DNA from: Chara braunii
Taxonomy: Eukaryota; Streptophyta; Charophyceae; Charales; Characeae
Length of the DNA stretch: 55,764 bases
NCBI GenBank assembly: GCA_003427395.1
Contig: BFEA01000267.1
Span: 1,573,372 to 1,629,135 of the forward strand
Direction of reading: 5' to 3'
This document shows, in pieces, positions 35,478-46,400 of this stretch. The position numbers were made by a program, and so were the translations under genes. Position 1 is the stretch's first letter, and the number at the start of each line of letters is the position of its first letter. A model generated the notes under the pieces. The model was not told where the DNA came from. It made no database searches and saw only the letters and a list, made by a program, of their open reading frames with translations.

Positions 35478-36759
35478 AACTCTTCATCGCGATCTGTTGT
35501 TGGCTGTCAGGTGCTGACGAGGCACCCTGGTAAGTGGGAGGTGCCGCATGTGTAATATGAAATGCGTTTATTAACGAGCGCGGGCATACCGCAAGTCTAG
35601 ACATGGTAATAGTGCACTTGCGAGCAACCGTCCCTTGAAGATGATGACAAGGCTACACTGAAGATTGAAGAACTGCGTTGGTAACAGGCTGATGAGGCGT
35701 TGGTACTGCTGATGCGGCACATTGTTATGTGGCATGCAGGGCATGGTCTGACGTGGCACGTACCTGTTACTGCTTGCTAGTAATGTGCTGACTTGGTATA
35801 TTGGTGGAAGGCAGACCTGCACTGTGACGTGGCATCCCTCCTTGTCGACCTATCAGGGTCCCTGATCCGCCGACGTGGCAGACTCTTTGAGTTGCTGTGT
35901 TGCCAGGCCAGGGGTGACACGTGGCATGTGCAAGGACTGTTGAAGGTGTGAATGTGCACTTGGGTTGTACTGCTGTTGCAGATGATTGAGAAGAGAGCTA
36001 ACCATTGATTGTGTTATGTGTTGGTTCTACTTACCTGTTGGTTGTCTGTGGATGCTGTGCATACTTCCTCGTGTGATGTTGTCTTGATCACACTGGTTGT
36101 GACTGCGGTACTTGCACGTATACGGTAGAACGTCATCACACATAGATTAGGAATAACAGACAACAAGATAGTATTAGAAAATTGTTAATACCTGTTTCTT
36201 TGTCCCTGCCTTTAATAATTCTTGCTGTAAGAGTTGCGTGCGTCGTGGAATTTATTTTTGTCTTTTAATTTTATTTATTGTGCGACATTTGCGTGCTTGG
36301 CAGAATGAACTCTCTTTGGAAGTGTTTGCGTGCCTCTATCTTGACTCGGTTCATACCCCTCTAAGCCCTCTTCTTCTTTCTCATCCCTCTCACCGTCTTT
36401 GTTGATGAAGAGAGAGTGGAATTGAAAACCCGTGGACAAATTGACGGAAGGAGACAGACTTTGTAGGGTCTCGTTCGTCAGCTGTTTGGCGAGATACATG
36501 GTGCCGGTCCAAATGCTGAACAACATGTTCACGGACAGGTCAATCTGCATGATGCAGATTGAGACCTGCAGACCGCTGAAACTGCTGTTCAGATGATGGA
36601 GACAGGCTAGAGGGTCGAAGAACTCATAAAGCAAGGACGATTGGTCCTTGATCAGTATATCATCGAGAGCCTTGATAAATTATATCGGAAAAGAAAGTGG
36701 GAACAAAAGAAAAGAAAGAAGAAAGGGTTGAAAGAAGAGAACCGCAACTGTCTGTGGGT
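35478..36759 (+). promoter_or_regulatory. Long gypsy leader with ACGTGGC motifs
   Basis: About 1.28 kb separates the primer-binding site from the first plausible gag ATG. It has no coding frame on the plus strand. Four further ACGTGGC motifs occur (near 35754, 35829, 35874 and 35920), one within ACACGTGGCA, a G-box/ABRE-like site. Confidence 0.5.
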
Positions 36760-38170
36760 ATGATGGAGGAAAACATCCGACAATTAGAGAACACATTGAG
36801 AGAAGAGAGAAGGAAGGTTGAAGAGTACCGAAGATTGAAAGAACATCAAGAAGAAGAAGATAGAGTCATGGAAGAGTTGAGGCAAAGGTTTCACTACGAA
36901 GAAGCAAGAAGTGAGGTTGCATCTATTCTCCAGTCTATCATGGTCTACCTCGTGCATCTCGAAAAGAAGATTGATAAGAACACCGTCGCGGTTGAGTCCA
37001 TGACCAGAATGATAAAAGGTAAAGGCAAGGTGGTGTATGAGGAGGTGGCCAAGGAGGAAGAAGATAAGAAAGAATCCCAAGAAAAATTAATGAAGGATGC
37101 AATGAAACGGGTCACGCCTGAGAAACCCGAAGGTTCTAAAAAAGAACCCGAGAGACCGGTTAAAAAGAAAGAAGAACCCACCGGAAAGAAAGAAAAACCG
37201 GCTAAGGAAGCGAAAAAACCGAAAAAGAAAGAAAAGGTTAAGATGAAATTGTCATTTACCTACAACAACAAAAAGGAAGAAAACTTGTTGTTGTGAATCG
37301 CAGAGATCCAGACCTATTGTAGCACTGCACCCGTTGAGCCTGAAAGTCAGGCTACTTTCTCCACGTCTTGTCTGGGAGGAGTAGCCAAGGAATGGGTGTT
37401 GGTCGAAGCCAACGCCGTTGGCTTTGAAGAAATTGGTGTTGAGACAATTTTTCCAAAAGATAAAGGCGAGATTTCTCGACGAAACGACGGATGACAAAGC
37501 TTTCATTGAGCTCACAACGATAGGCAAAAAACGTTGAACTTTTATTGATGCCCTGTCTCGTGAAGTGGATCGTCTGTTGCAGGTACCTGGACCGAATCTT
37601 CAGGATAACCAGGTTCTCTACATCTACTCACGTGCATTGCCCGAGCCCATTCGCGGACAGCTAGTGGTTGAGTCAAAGTCGGGTAAGTATAGCTATCAGC
37701 AATTTCACGATCTCGCTCTCCAACAAGAGCAGATGACCGCGCAGGTAAAAGGGTTTTACGCTTCGGTGGTTAAGTCGGGACCGGTAGGAGGTTATCGCAA
37801 GCGGGTCCTTTGGCGACAAAAGTGCCATGACCATATGCTTGTGTTATTTGATGATGAAACAATAAAGAAGTTACCTCTTGGTGAGTCTGAAGGAGGAGGA
37901 GGTAACTGCGACAGTGAATTTGAGAAGGGTGATGTCATTGCCGTATTGGCCAACAGGGGAGGCCAGAACCAATGGAAGAAGAAGAAGAGGCCACGCTCAT
38001 TTTTCGAGCATCCCGGCATCGTGTTCGGGAGACCCTGGGAAAAGATGAACATGACTCGGGAGGAAAAGCAATCCAAGATGGACAATCGTCAATGCCTCAA
38101 GTGTGGCACCGTGGGGCATGTGATAGCCTGGTGTCCACTTATCCGTAACCCAAAAGCGAGCAGCCAGTAG
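36760..38170 (+). pseudogene. Gypsy gag (coiled coil, capsid, CCHC zinc knuckle), broken
   Basis: The first plausible start is the ATG at 36760 (MMEENIRQLENT); the frame is open back to 36679 but lacks an earlier ATG. It has a glutamate/lysine-rich coiled coil and a very basic PEKPEGSKKEPERP-like tail, ending at 37296. Capsid-like text (LGGVAKEWV) then appears in a shifted frame, with a TGA at 37535-37537. The last part (37565-38170) ends in a canonical knuckle CLKCGTVGHVIAWC (CX2CX4HX4C). Gag would form the particle and bind element RNA. Confidence 0.8.
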
Positions 38171-38889
38171 GAGTAGCATCTGCTCCTACTGAGTCGAATG
38201 ATATAGACGAAGAAAAAGGTAAGGCGCCTACAACCCTTTCTACCCCTTCGACTCTCAAGGCAGAGGATGACTCTTCTTCCGCCGGTCGTCCAGACCACCC
38301 TGACACAGTCCTTTGTTTTGTCTCACTACACGATTCCCTTGACGAACTCGGCAATGAACTAATAGCACTTAAGAGTTTGTGGACGAAGAAAGCAAATTCT
38401 AAGGGCGAGTTAATGATCGTGGATGTTGAGATTGTGCATACACGAATATGTGCCCTGTTAGATCCGGGATCGATGTGGTCTTATATCTCAGAGAAGGCAA
38501 TTCGAAAATTGCATCTGGGAATGAAGGTAAAAGATTCATCTAGACCTATCACGTCTATACTGGCTGGCAAGAGTACGATCACTGTCTCTCAATACGTCGA
38601 TCGTGTTAAGTGTTATTTCATAACCAAGGAAGGTAAGAAGATTCTATACGAGGTATCCTTCCTTATAGAGAAGAATTTACCCTTTGACTTAATTCTGGGT
38701 ATGGATTGGCAGGAGGAAGCCGACCAAAAAGTTAAGTTCAAAGATAAAATTGTCAAACTCAAGGACGAGAAGTCTGAATTACGTGCGATAAAGTTATACC
38801 ATAGATCTGACTCTGACTCTACTTTGTCTTTCTGTTGTATGAGTTATCCAGCTTTTCGATCAATGGTCGTTAAAAATGAGTTAAATTAG
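38171..38889 (+). pseudogene. Gypsy aspartic protease region
   Basis: From about 38164 the text continues in a new frame through a Ser/Asp-rich linker into the protease (38377-38889). The active-site loop reads ALLDPGSMWSYIS, so the usual D-S/T-G is D-P-G. LILGMDWQEEAD, the second conserved block, follows. The frame ends with TAG at 38887-38889. The family matures Gag-Pol. The DPG variant occurs in some plant gypsy elements as far as I recall, so it is not by itself proof of inactivity. Confidence 0.8.
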
Positions 38890-38892
38890 GAG

Positions 38893-40300
38893 GTGATGAT
38901 GGTGCTCGTCAAACGAGTAGGTGAGCGTTCTTCATCTTACCCACCTTCTATTGAAAAACTTCTTGATGAATACAAGGACTTGCAGACTGAGCGGACGAGA
39001 ATCAGTGAGCGTGCTATTAAGCACACGATTGAGATCATTCCCGGAAGCAAAATTCCCAAGGGTCCCATCTACCGAATGTCTCCTAGGGAACTTGAGAAAC
39101 TGCTGAAGCAGCTGCAGGAACATACTGATAAAGGATGAATTCGCCCGAGCTCATCTCCTTATGGTGCGCCTGTCTTATTCGTGCCAAAAAAAAAAGGTGA
39201 ACTTCACTTATGTATTGATTATCGCAGGCTGAATTCCGTCACTTTTAAAAACGCGGAACCTCTTCCGCGCATTGATGATCTATTGGATCAGTTGCAGGGG
39301 TGTAGGTACTTCAGTAAGATTAATTTCAAGTCAAGGTATCACCTGATAGAGGTGGTATATGAGGATCAACACAAGACGACTTTCCGAACTAGGTATGGTC
39401 ACTACGAGTTCGTGGTTATGCCTTTCGGTCTGACCAATGCACCTGCGACCTTCCAAAGGTCAATGAATAAGTTATTTTGCCAGTGGCTTGACCAATTCGT
39501 TATAGTCTTTCTTGATGATATTCCAGTGTATAGCAAAACACTAGAGGATCATGAAAAACATCTACGAATGGTCCTGCAGAAGTTGCGCGAGGGCAACTTC
39601 AAATTGAATCCGAAGAAGTCTAAGTTTACTAAGCCTGAAGTTTTGTACTTAGGGCATATAATGAACGAGGAAGGACTAAGACCTGAAGAATTTTTTTTTT
39701 CAGCAATCAGAGATTGACCACAACCTAAGACTATAACTGAACTAAGGTCTTTCTTATGACTAGCTAGCTATTATAGGAAGTTCGTTAGAAACTTCTCTCT
39801 GATAGTCGCTCCTATGAGGAGACTACGGAAAAAGGAAAAACCTTGGTTGTGGGACAAAGATTGTGAGTCATCATTCCGAAAGTTAAAACATACTCTGACT
39901 CACTACCCTGTCCTAAAGATTGTTGACCCTTCTCTTCCTTTCATCGTCACGACTGACGCCAGTCAGTATGAGATTGAGACTGTGCTACAACAGGATGACA
40001 ATAAATGATATAAACCTGTTGAATTTACGTCAAGAAGACTTCCGTCAGAAAAAATAGCCAACTCGACGTATGAAAGAGAATTGTATGCCTTAGTAGCTGC
40101 TCTAGATACCTAAAAACACTACTTGTTAGGAAGGCATTTCACTGTCTACTCTGATCAGTCTACACTGAAGTGGATCAAGACTCAGCCTAGACTCTCTGAC
40201 AAGTTGGTAAGATGGTCCGCATTCCTTGATACATTTGACTTTGATGTGAAAACCATCAAAGGTAAGTCTAACGTGGTTGCGGATGCTTTGTCCAGACGTG
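38893..40300 (+). pseudogene. Gypsy reverse transcriptase and RNase H, broken
   Basis: A lead-in frame (38893-39138) ends with a TGA where the continuation IRPSSSPYGAPVLF follows in frame. RT blocks are CIDYRRLN, FVVMPFGLTNAP and FLDDIPVYS; the last is the catalytic YLDDI box with F and P changes. A TGA at 39715-39717 replaces the Trp of the usual DWP motif. RNase H shows VTTDASQYE, YERELYALVA and FTVYSDQSTLKW, with a TAA at 40111-40113, and ends in NVVADALSRR. The product would copy element RNA and degrade the template. Confidence 0.9.
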
Positions 40301-41823
40301 CAGATTTCTTTGGAACAATTGTCTTTTATCTCGATATTGGAAATGAACAAAAAAAACAGATTCGTCAGGGTTATGGGAGTGATCCTATTTGGAGCCCTCT
40401 CATCGGAACTCTACGAAAGAATGCTGAGTTATTTCCAGAATATCGAATGACTGATGACTTACTCTTCTTGCTGGATAAAACCGAAGAACGATTATGTATT
40501 CCGCACCTAGAACCAATTAAGAGTTTGATCATTGGGAATGCCATGATGCGGAATGTCACTTTGGTTTCAAGAAGACGTATGCCGATGTACGAGAACGTTT
40601 TGAGTGGAAAGGAATGAAGGAAGATGTACTAACGTATGTGCAGACTTCTCTCGTCTATTAAAGCAACAAACCCTCACATGAGAATTCGATGGGACTACTG
40701 AGACCACTGCCTATTCCAAGTGAGCCAGGTGAGTCTATCTCTATTGACTTCATGAGCCTCACTAAGAGTCGAAACGGCAACAGTCAGGTAATGGTCATCG
40801 TCGATATATTCTCTAAGTATGCTATGTTCATTCCTTTGCCTGCAAAAGCAAGAACCGAACTAGTTATTCAAAAATTCCAAATGCGATGAGTCTCTGAGTA
40901 TGAGTTCCCTAAAACCATCGTATCTGATAGAGATGTTCGGTTCACTAGTCTGCAGTGACAAAAGTTGATAGAAGTCAGACTCTATGGAACCAGGTTGACC
41001 ATGTTGTCAGACAAACATCCTAAAACAAATGGCCAAACTGAGCAAATGGATTGTCTTTGCCAACAACTTTTGCGAATGTATGTTCGCCCTGACTAGATTG
41101 ACTGGGATGAGAACTTGCCTAAAATTGCTAGTGCGTATAATAATCGTATACATACTGTCACAGATAGGACACCTAACGCATTGCATAAAGGTTGAAAACT
41201 TAGACGTCCCATTGATGCTCCAACAAGGGATCATATTCAGAGGCTACCCCCGGGTACACGTGAATTTGCAGTTCTGTACGAAGAATACATTAAGAAAGTG
41301 AAGGAAAACATACAGAAAACCCAGTTACATATGATTGAACAAACCAATAAACATCGACGTCCTTCACAGTTCCAGGTAGGGGACTTTGTCTGGGTTAAGT
41401 GTAAAGAGTTTTCCTTGGAAGAAAACGTGTCTCAGAAACTGGCTACCTGTCTATTATGGACCCAGGGAAGTTCTCAAAGTCATTGGCGGTGAAGATGTAC
41501 CTTCTTATCGTATAGATATACCTCCACACCTCAGGACATACCCTAACTTCCATGCGTTTAAATTGCTACCCTATGTGGAAAGTGATAACTTCCCAAATAG
41601 ACCATCTATGTTTCCACCCTCCATGAACGGAGGCTATGAAGTTGAGAAAATATTGGAACATGACTATTTCTCTACAGGTGGTAGGGGACGACCTCAGAAG
41701 CAGTACAAGGTAAAGTTCAAGTCTCAACCCCCATCTGAAGCTAGATGGTTTAGTAGGAAAGAATTTCTACCTACTGCTCCTGACATTGTTGCGGCATATG
41801 AACGTGGGTTGACTGAGAAATGA
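40301..41823 (+). pseudogene. Gypsy integrase with C-terminal chromodomain, broken
   Basis: The integrase core is scattered over frames. The catalytic triad can be seen as SISIDFM, IVSDRDVRF and TNGQTEQ, with stops between (for example TGA at 40956-40958). A C-terminal frame (41386-41823) has the LP-x-HPxFH-like part (YPNFHAFKLLPYV) and then a chromodomain, YEVEKILEHDYFSTGG through QYKVKF to EARWFSRKEFL. Chromodomains of this group guide insertion to particular chromatin. One cage residue that is usually W in YLVKW is F here. Confidence 0.85.
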
Positions 41824-41865
41824 TGTATTTTCTGCGATAAAACTCGAAAACTGAGACGACAGGAA

Positions 41866-42882
41866 TGCAAAAACCCATGCCATATGTCTCGTGAACCTGA
41901 GGGTCACCAGAAGGCCTACTTGGCCGCCCTCAACCCAGGCCAAACAAGGGCAGAAAAAACCCTTCACGATTTCAGGGTCTGGGCGTGTGACAGTTGACTT
42001 CGGTCAACTGTCAGTCCACCCAACAGTCAAAGTCCAAAGGTACCTAGCCTAGGCCGCAGGTCAAGCACACACAATTGTTTGTATGAAGGTACCCAGACAG
42101 CATCAGGTCCAAGGGAGAAGTTTGTAACTGAACAATCCGGGTCTTGAGATGTGAGTCAATTTGGACGACTGGGGACAAGGCACCCGAGGCCAGACAGCCT
42201 CGACGACTGCTACATAAGGCTGGCCTCAAGCAAGTCCAGCATTCAGTCTTGCTATGTTGTTTTGATGCTGGCTCGACTTTGACTTGACGCTGGCTTCATG
42301 CTGGTTGTGCACACGCGTTGCGGACGACGGCACACGGGAGGAGACGACATGCTGGTCTATGTGGCATGCTGACGTGGCGCTGCCTCTGGTACATGTGGCG
42401 CTGCCTCTGGTCTACGTGGCACTACTATTGATCTTCATTGATGATGTGGCATCGCCACTTGTCTTGATTATGACGTGGCATTGTCCACGCTGTCTACATG
42501 AGGTGACGGGTTGCGAGGAAGGGGAAGATCGAGACTGTGGAGAGATCGTGAATACGTACCTGGTTGTCTTCATGTTGACATTGCTCCAACGTTGATGAGG
42601 GACTAATTAGATGTGCCACGTTGCACATTGAGGTTACTTCGGATACTGGTTCAGACTGTTGATTATTGAAGTGGTGTTGGAGGAGGGAGCCCGAAGCAGG
42701 AGTGGGCTTTGTATATATTTCCTCTCCTTTGTCTAATCTCCCTCCTCTCTCCTTCGTTTGTGTATGATTATCTCGTCTCATTCTGTCTGGACACGATCTT
42801 GACTATTGGTATTCATCAGCTGGTTGACATTCATCTGAACTTGCATTGTTGATAACTGTCTTCATGATCTGTGTTCATTGCA
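41866..42882 (+). repeat. 3' LTR
   Basis: It begins TGCAAA, ends ATTGCA and is 1017 bp. Compared with the 5' LTR it has scattered substitutions. It also has one additional copy of an about 21-bp unit (GTGGCGCTGCCTCTGGT) near 42370-42420. Confidence 0.85.
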
Positions 42883-43140
42883 CCAGGTTTAGGCTGCGGC
42901 CGATCTTGGCTCTGATTGTTTGCTGTGAATGCCAGGACGCAGAGGCATCACCCCACAGGTCCCGCACTGAATAGATCCCCTTCTTAACCCACCGGAGCCA
43001 TTTCGATTTTCGGTTGAGGGAGGAGGGTGTTCCGGTTTGATCTTTGATTTGGGGGAACCCTTAGGATTAGAGGGCCTCTGGGGCTGAAACTGACTTTTGC
43101 CTCTCATCAAGCTTATCAAAGTCTGAGCCAAAAATAGGGC
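42883..43140 (-). pseudogene. LINE copy B ORF2 segment between gypsy insertion and inversion
   Basis: The minus frame 42889-43131 aligns, with frame changes, to the copy A region FGNPFISDERGNPLPL...WVKKGIYTVGDLW. It joins the 33349-34470 piece once the LTR element and one CCAG are removed. Confidence 0.7.
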
Positions 43141-43151
43141 AGCCTGATCTG

Positions 43152-44760
43152 GTGTGGCTCCTGCATCTAGACAAGCTGAGGGAACAGATCTCAGAAGTTA
43201 CCCACTTCAATGCAGCCCCTGCCAGGAGGGTCACTGTGGCACGTACCTTGTGGCTCCATTTCTCGGACACATTCAGAAATGACTTCGCGGCGTACGTGAA
43301 CGCTATCTTCCGAGAGGAATCTTTTGGAGCGTTGATGGGTCAAGGAGTGACCACACTGCTTCACAGAAATGGGACAGGGAGGAAGTCAGAAACTACCGCC
43401 CGATCACCCTACTACCAGTGCCATACAAAATTGTGGCTAAGGCATAGGCGAACAGGGTACTGCCATCCTGTCACATCTCATACATCCAGACCAATCATGT
43501 TTTATGCCAAACAAAAAGTTCAACATACAAGATAACATATTACCAGTAAATGAAACAATCCGGTATGCGCGACAGAGAAAAGTTGAGCCGGGTATACTTT
43601 TTTTATCGATTTTGAAAAGGCATATGACCACGTAGATTGTGACTTCCTAAACTTGTGTCTCAACAAGATGCGATTTGGTCCGTACTTTTCCAAATGGGTG
43701 AGTATTTTTCATAGAACCGCCTCCACTAGCATCATGTTGAACAGCCACCTGGCAGCCCCTTTCTGCCCCCAACGATCAGTGCGACAAGGGAACCCCATAG
43801 CCCCAATATTGTTTGTCATAGTGATGGAGGCACTGGCGGCAATAGTCAGAGTCAATCTACTTATTCAGAAAATTCAGGAGCCCGAAATTCGGCCCATCTT
43901 ATACTAACCACCTCTCTGTTCGCCGATGACCTCACGGTGCTCTTCAGGGCCAATGAATTAGCACACACCATGCACCTTTTTGAAGTAGTCGCCGACATGA
44001 AGGTCAACTAGGGAACAAAAGCAGAAGGATGGTGGCTACACCCCAACATTCTCAGCCTACGGACGACCCGCCAGTCAATTGGAAGGAGAAGGGGGCAACA
44101 ATCAGAGTCTTGGGAGTGAACCTCACAGCCCTAGGCCCCCCGCCAGACCATGGAGAGTCACTGTTGGACCTGGCCATGCAACAACCGGCCCGATGGGACA
44201 CGAAACCCACCTCTCTGATTGGACGGGCCCTAACAATGAACAACGCCATGTTTGCATCGATATGGTATAAATTGGCCTTCTGGTCACTATCTGAAAAGCA
44301 TCTGGCCAAACTCAGACAGGCAGCCACGGCATACTTGTGGAAAAACGACCATAACGACAGACACTGCATCAAGCGAGTGGCATGGGACGTCCTTACCCAA
44401 CCAAGAATAAAGGCGGTCTAGGGATTATTGACCCGGAACAGGAAATCAAGGCTCTCACCTTCAAATTCATTATTAGAATGCTGATGGGCAACGACATACC
44501 ACAAATATGGTATGCACATATCCAGATAGCCTGCCTGGCCCCACCATCCCCAGTCGATATCCCCGTGCACCCATTCCAATGGTTGACCGACCCAACGTGG
44601 ACGATCCCGGCCTGCTCCCCCGAGCGGATTCAGATCCCTCCCCAACGGGCCAGGCCAAATGGGATATGAGAATAGACCCCCTATGGACTGCCATGATACG
44701 CTTGTGGAGGAATAATGGCCCGACACCGTCGAAACGGACTCATGTCCCACTCAGATGGCA
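43152..44760 (+). pseudogene. LINE copy B ORF2 reverse transcriptase, inverted segment
   Basis: The plus strand encodes FGALMGQGVTTLL, FIDFEKAYDHVD, SVRQGNPIAPILFV and the catalytic SLFADDLTVLF. Next come MKVN-stop-GTKAEGWW, RALTMNNAMFASIWYKL and DPLWTAMIRLWRNNGP. This is exactly the part of RT missing from the minus-strand pieces on both sides. About 100 bp at 43141-43240 is not matched to copy A. Stops include TAG at 44009-44011. Confidence 0.85.
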
Positions 44761-46349
44761 TGACTGCATCCAGGCCTGGTGTTTTCTCATCATCCATGCC
44801 TTGTAGTGCTCGGAGGAGTTCCGAGGGGGAGAGGGGTGTATCCAACGTGTTCCTTTGGTCTGTGGACAGCATAGCTGGAAGGGCATTGAGAAGAGTGTTT
44901 CTGGCTTCTTCCAAAGCCTGTGGCTGCTTGAGTGCAAACTGTGATGTGAACAAGTGTCTGTAGTAAGTAGAAGCGTACTCGGCGATTTGGTAGGCATTGG
45001 TAGCCTTCGGCTTGGTGGCATCAAAGGGGTGGTTCAGCGCAGACACCATGTTCTGTCCGCTTTTTACCTTTGCTTTGTTGAAGAAGGATTTGGTCATCAT
45101 GCCCTCCGTCCCGTCTTTGTAATTTTGGCCTGGATTCTCCACTTTTGGGCTTGTGTGTCGAGGTGGTCCTGCAGTTGGGCCCTGGCTCTTTAGAGGGCCT
45201 CATGTGTGGGAATATCCAAGGGATTGTCCATTAAGTGCTCATCCCAATCCTTCAGTTGGCGCAGCAACCCTTCTAACGCAACCTTGCATTGACGTGCCCA
45301 TTGGACCGACAACTTTTTTACCCTTTCTCTAAGTTGAGCCACCCCATTGTTGAACCACTGCACAATGGATCCTTCCTCTGGTCTCGTTGAGGCCCAAGAC
45401 CTAGAGCTCTTTAACTTGTTTATTTAAGGATGTCAGTTTTAAGAGAGATGTGTTGAATTTAAAGAACATTGGTCCTCGAGAGATGTGCATGTGGAAAGCG
45501 AGACCAATGACTATCATGCGGTAGTCGAATGACTTACAGGGAGAGAAGGGGAGGATGTCCGCCATAATGAGCAGACCGGATAGGTCCTCGGAAAGCAAGG
45601 CTAAGTCAATCCGTGAGTTTGATATACCCGCCTCTCCTCTGGATCGAACACATGTGTAAGCCCGCTTGGTCGGGTTAATGTGTCGATATGAGTCCATGAG
45701 TCTTAGTTCCACCATCATTTGGTTGAGTGCCACACTGTCCGGACCCCTTTCTCTCATACCATCCTGAGTGGGTGAAAATCGGGGTTGAGTCGCGGTTCTC
45801 CTGTCTAGGTTGGGATCCAGAGTCGCGTTGAAGTCTCCCACCATAATGATGGGGGCGTCCCTTGGCAAAACCTGCAGAAGGTTGTTAAAAAATTGTATTC
45901 GGTGAGCAGGGTCATTGGGGGCATATATGCAGACCAGACATGTGTTCTGTTTCTTCCGACGCTTTTAACCAAACCCACCTGCCTTCTACCCGGTCCCAGT
46001 CCGGTTGAATGGGCTGTAGCCTGGATGTAGGGGGGATCCATATGGCCACTCCCGTGGATCCTGCTGATCTGGCCGGTGCAACGAACTCTGTGTGTGGCCA
46101 AATATGTCTAGCTCTAGCTAGGTGGGAGGGCGAGTTAGTGAGGTGGGTCTCTTGGATTCCTATGGCATTAGGCCATCTGCCCCCCGTGTCCTTCGTGATC
46201 ATGTCCCAAAGTGCCCGTGTTTTTTGGTCGTTTTGCTGTGCCAACCCATTAACATTTATCGAGTGGATATCCAGGTCCGCTTCTTGCAGTTTTTTTGCCC
46301 ATACTGGCTGGCGACGCAAGGGTGGAGGGGGTCGGGGGGGGCTTGGCAC
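44740..46349 (-). pseudogene. LINE copy B ORF2, endonuclease and N-terminal RT part
   Basis: The endonuclease begins near 46280 with LDIHSINVNGL, then GIQETHL, VAIWIPP, GDFNATLDP and SRIDLALL. The last catalytic block reads SFDYRMIVIG, where copy A has SFDHIMI; the active-site His is replaced by Tyr. The RT N-terminal part (to 45203) shows KSFFNKAK, YYRHLFTSQ and LDAVMPSEWD, where it meets the inversion breakpoint. Confidence 0.85.
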
Positions 46350-46400
46350 ACAGGTCTTGCCTCACTGGCCCGATGTCCTTCCCCTTCTTGCTCCATTGTT

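Larger units (their letters stand above)
34471..42882 (+). mobile_element. Ty3/gypsy chromovirus-type LTR retrotransposon, defective
   Basis: Two LTRs (34471-35462 and 41866-42882) flank a primer-binding site, gag, protease, reverse transcriptase, RNase H, integrase and a chromodomain, all on the plus strand. CCAG occurs immediately outside each LTR (34467-34470 and 42883-42886), and joining the flanks restores LINE copy B. That identifies the insertion target. Domain order RT-RH-IN places it in Ty3/gypsy, and the chromodomain points to chromoviruses. Internal stops and frameshifts show that it is inactive. Confidence 0.93.

Noticed and set aside
39136-41200. Reassigned TGA (Trp) genetic code to explain the many TGA codons
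   Set aside because: The dynein gene ends on TGA and uses TGG for Trp, and the elements also contain TAG, TAA and frameshifts. Ordinary decay fits better.
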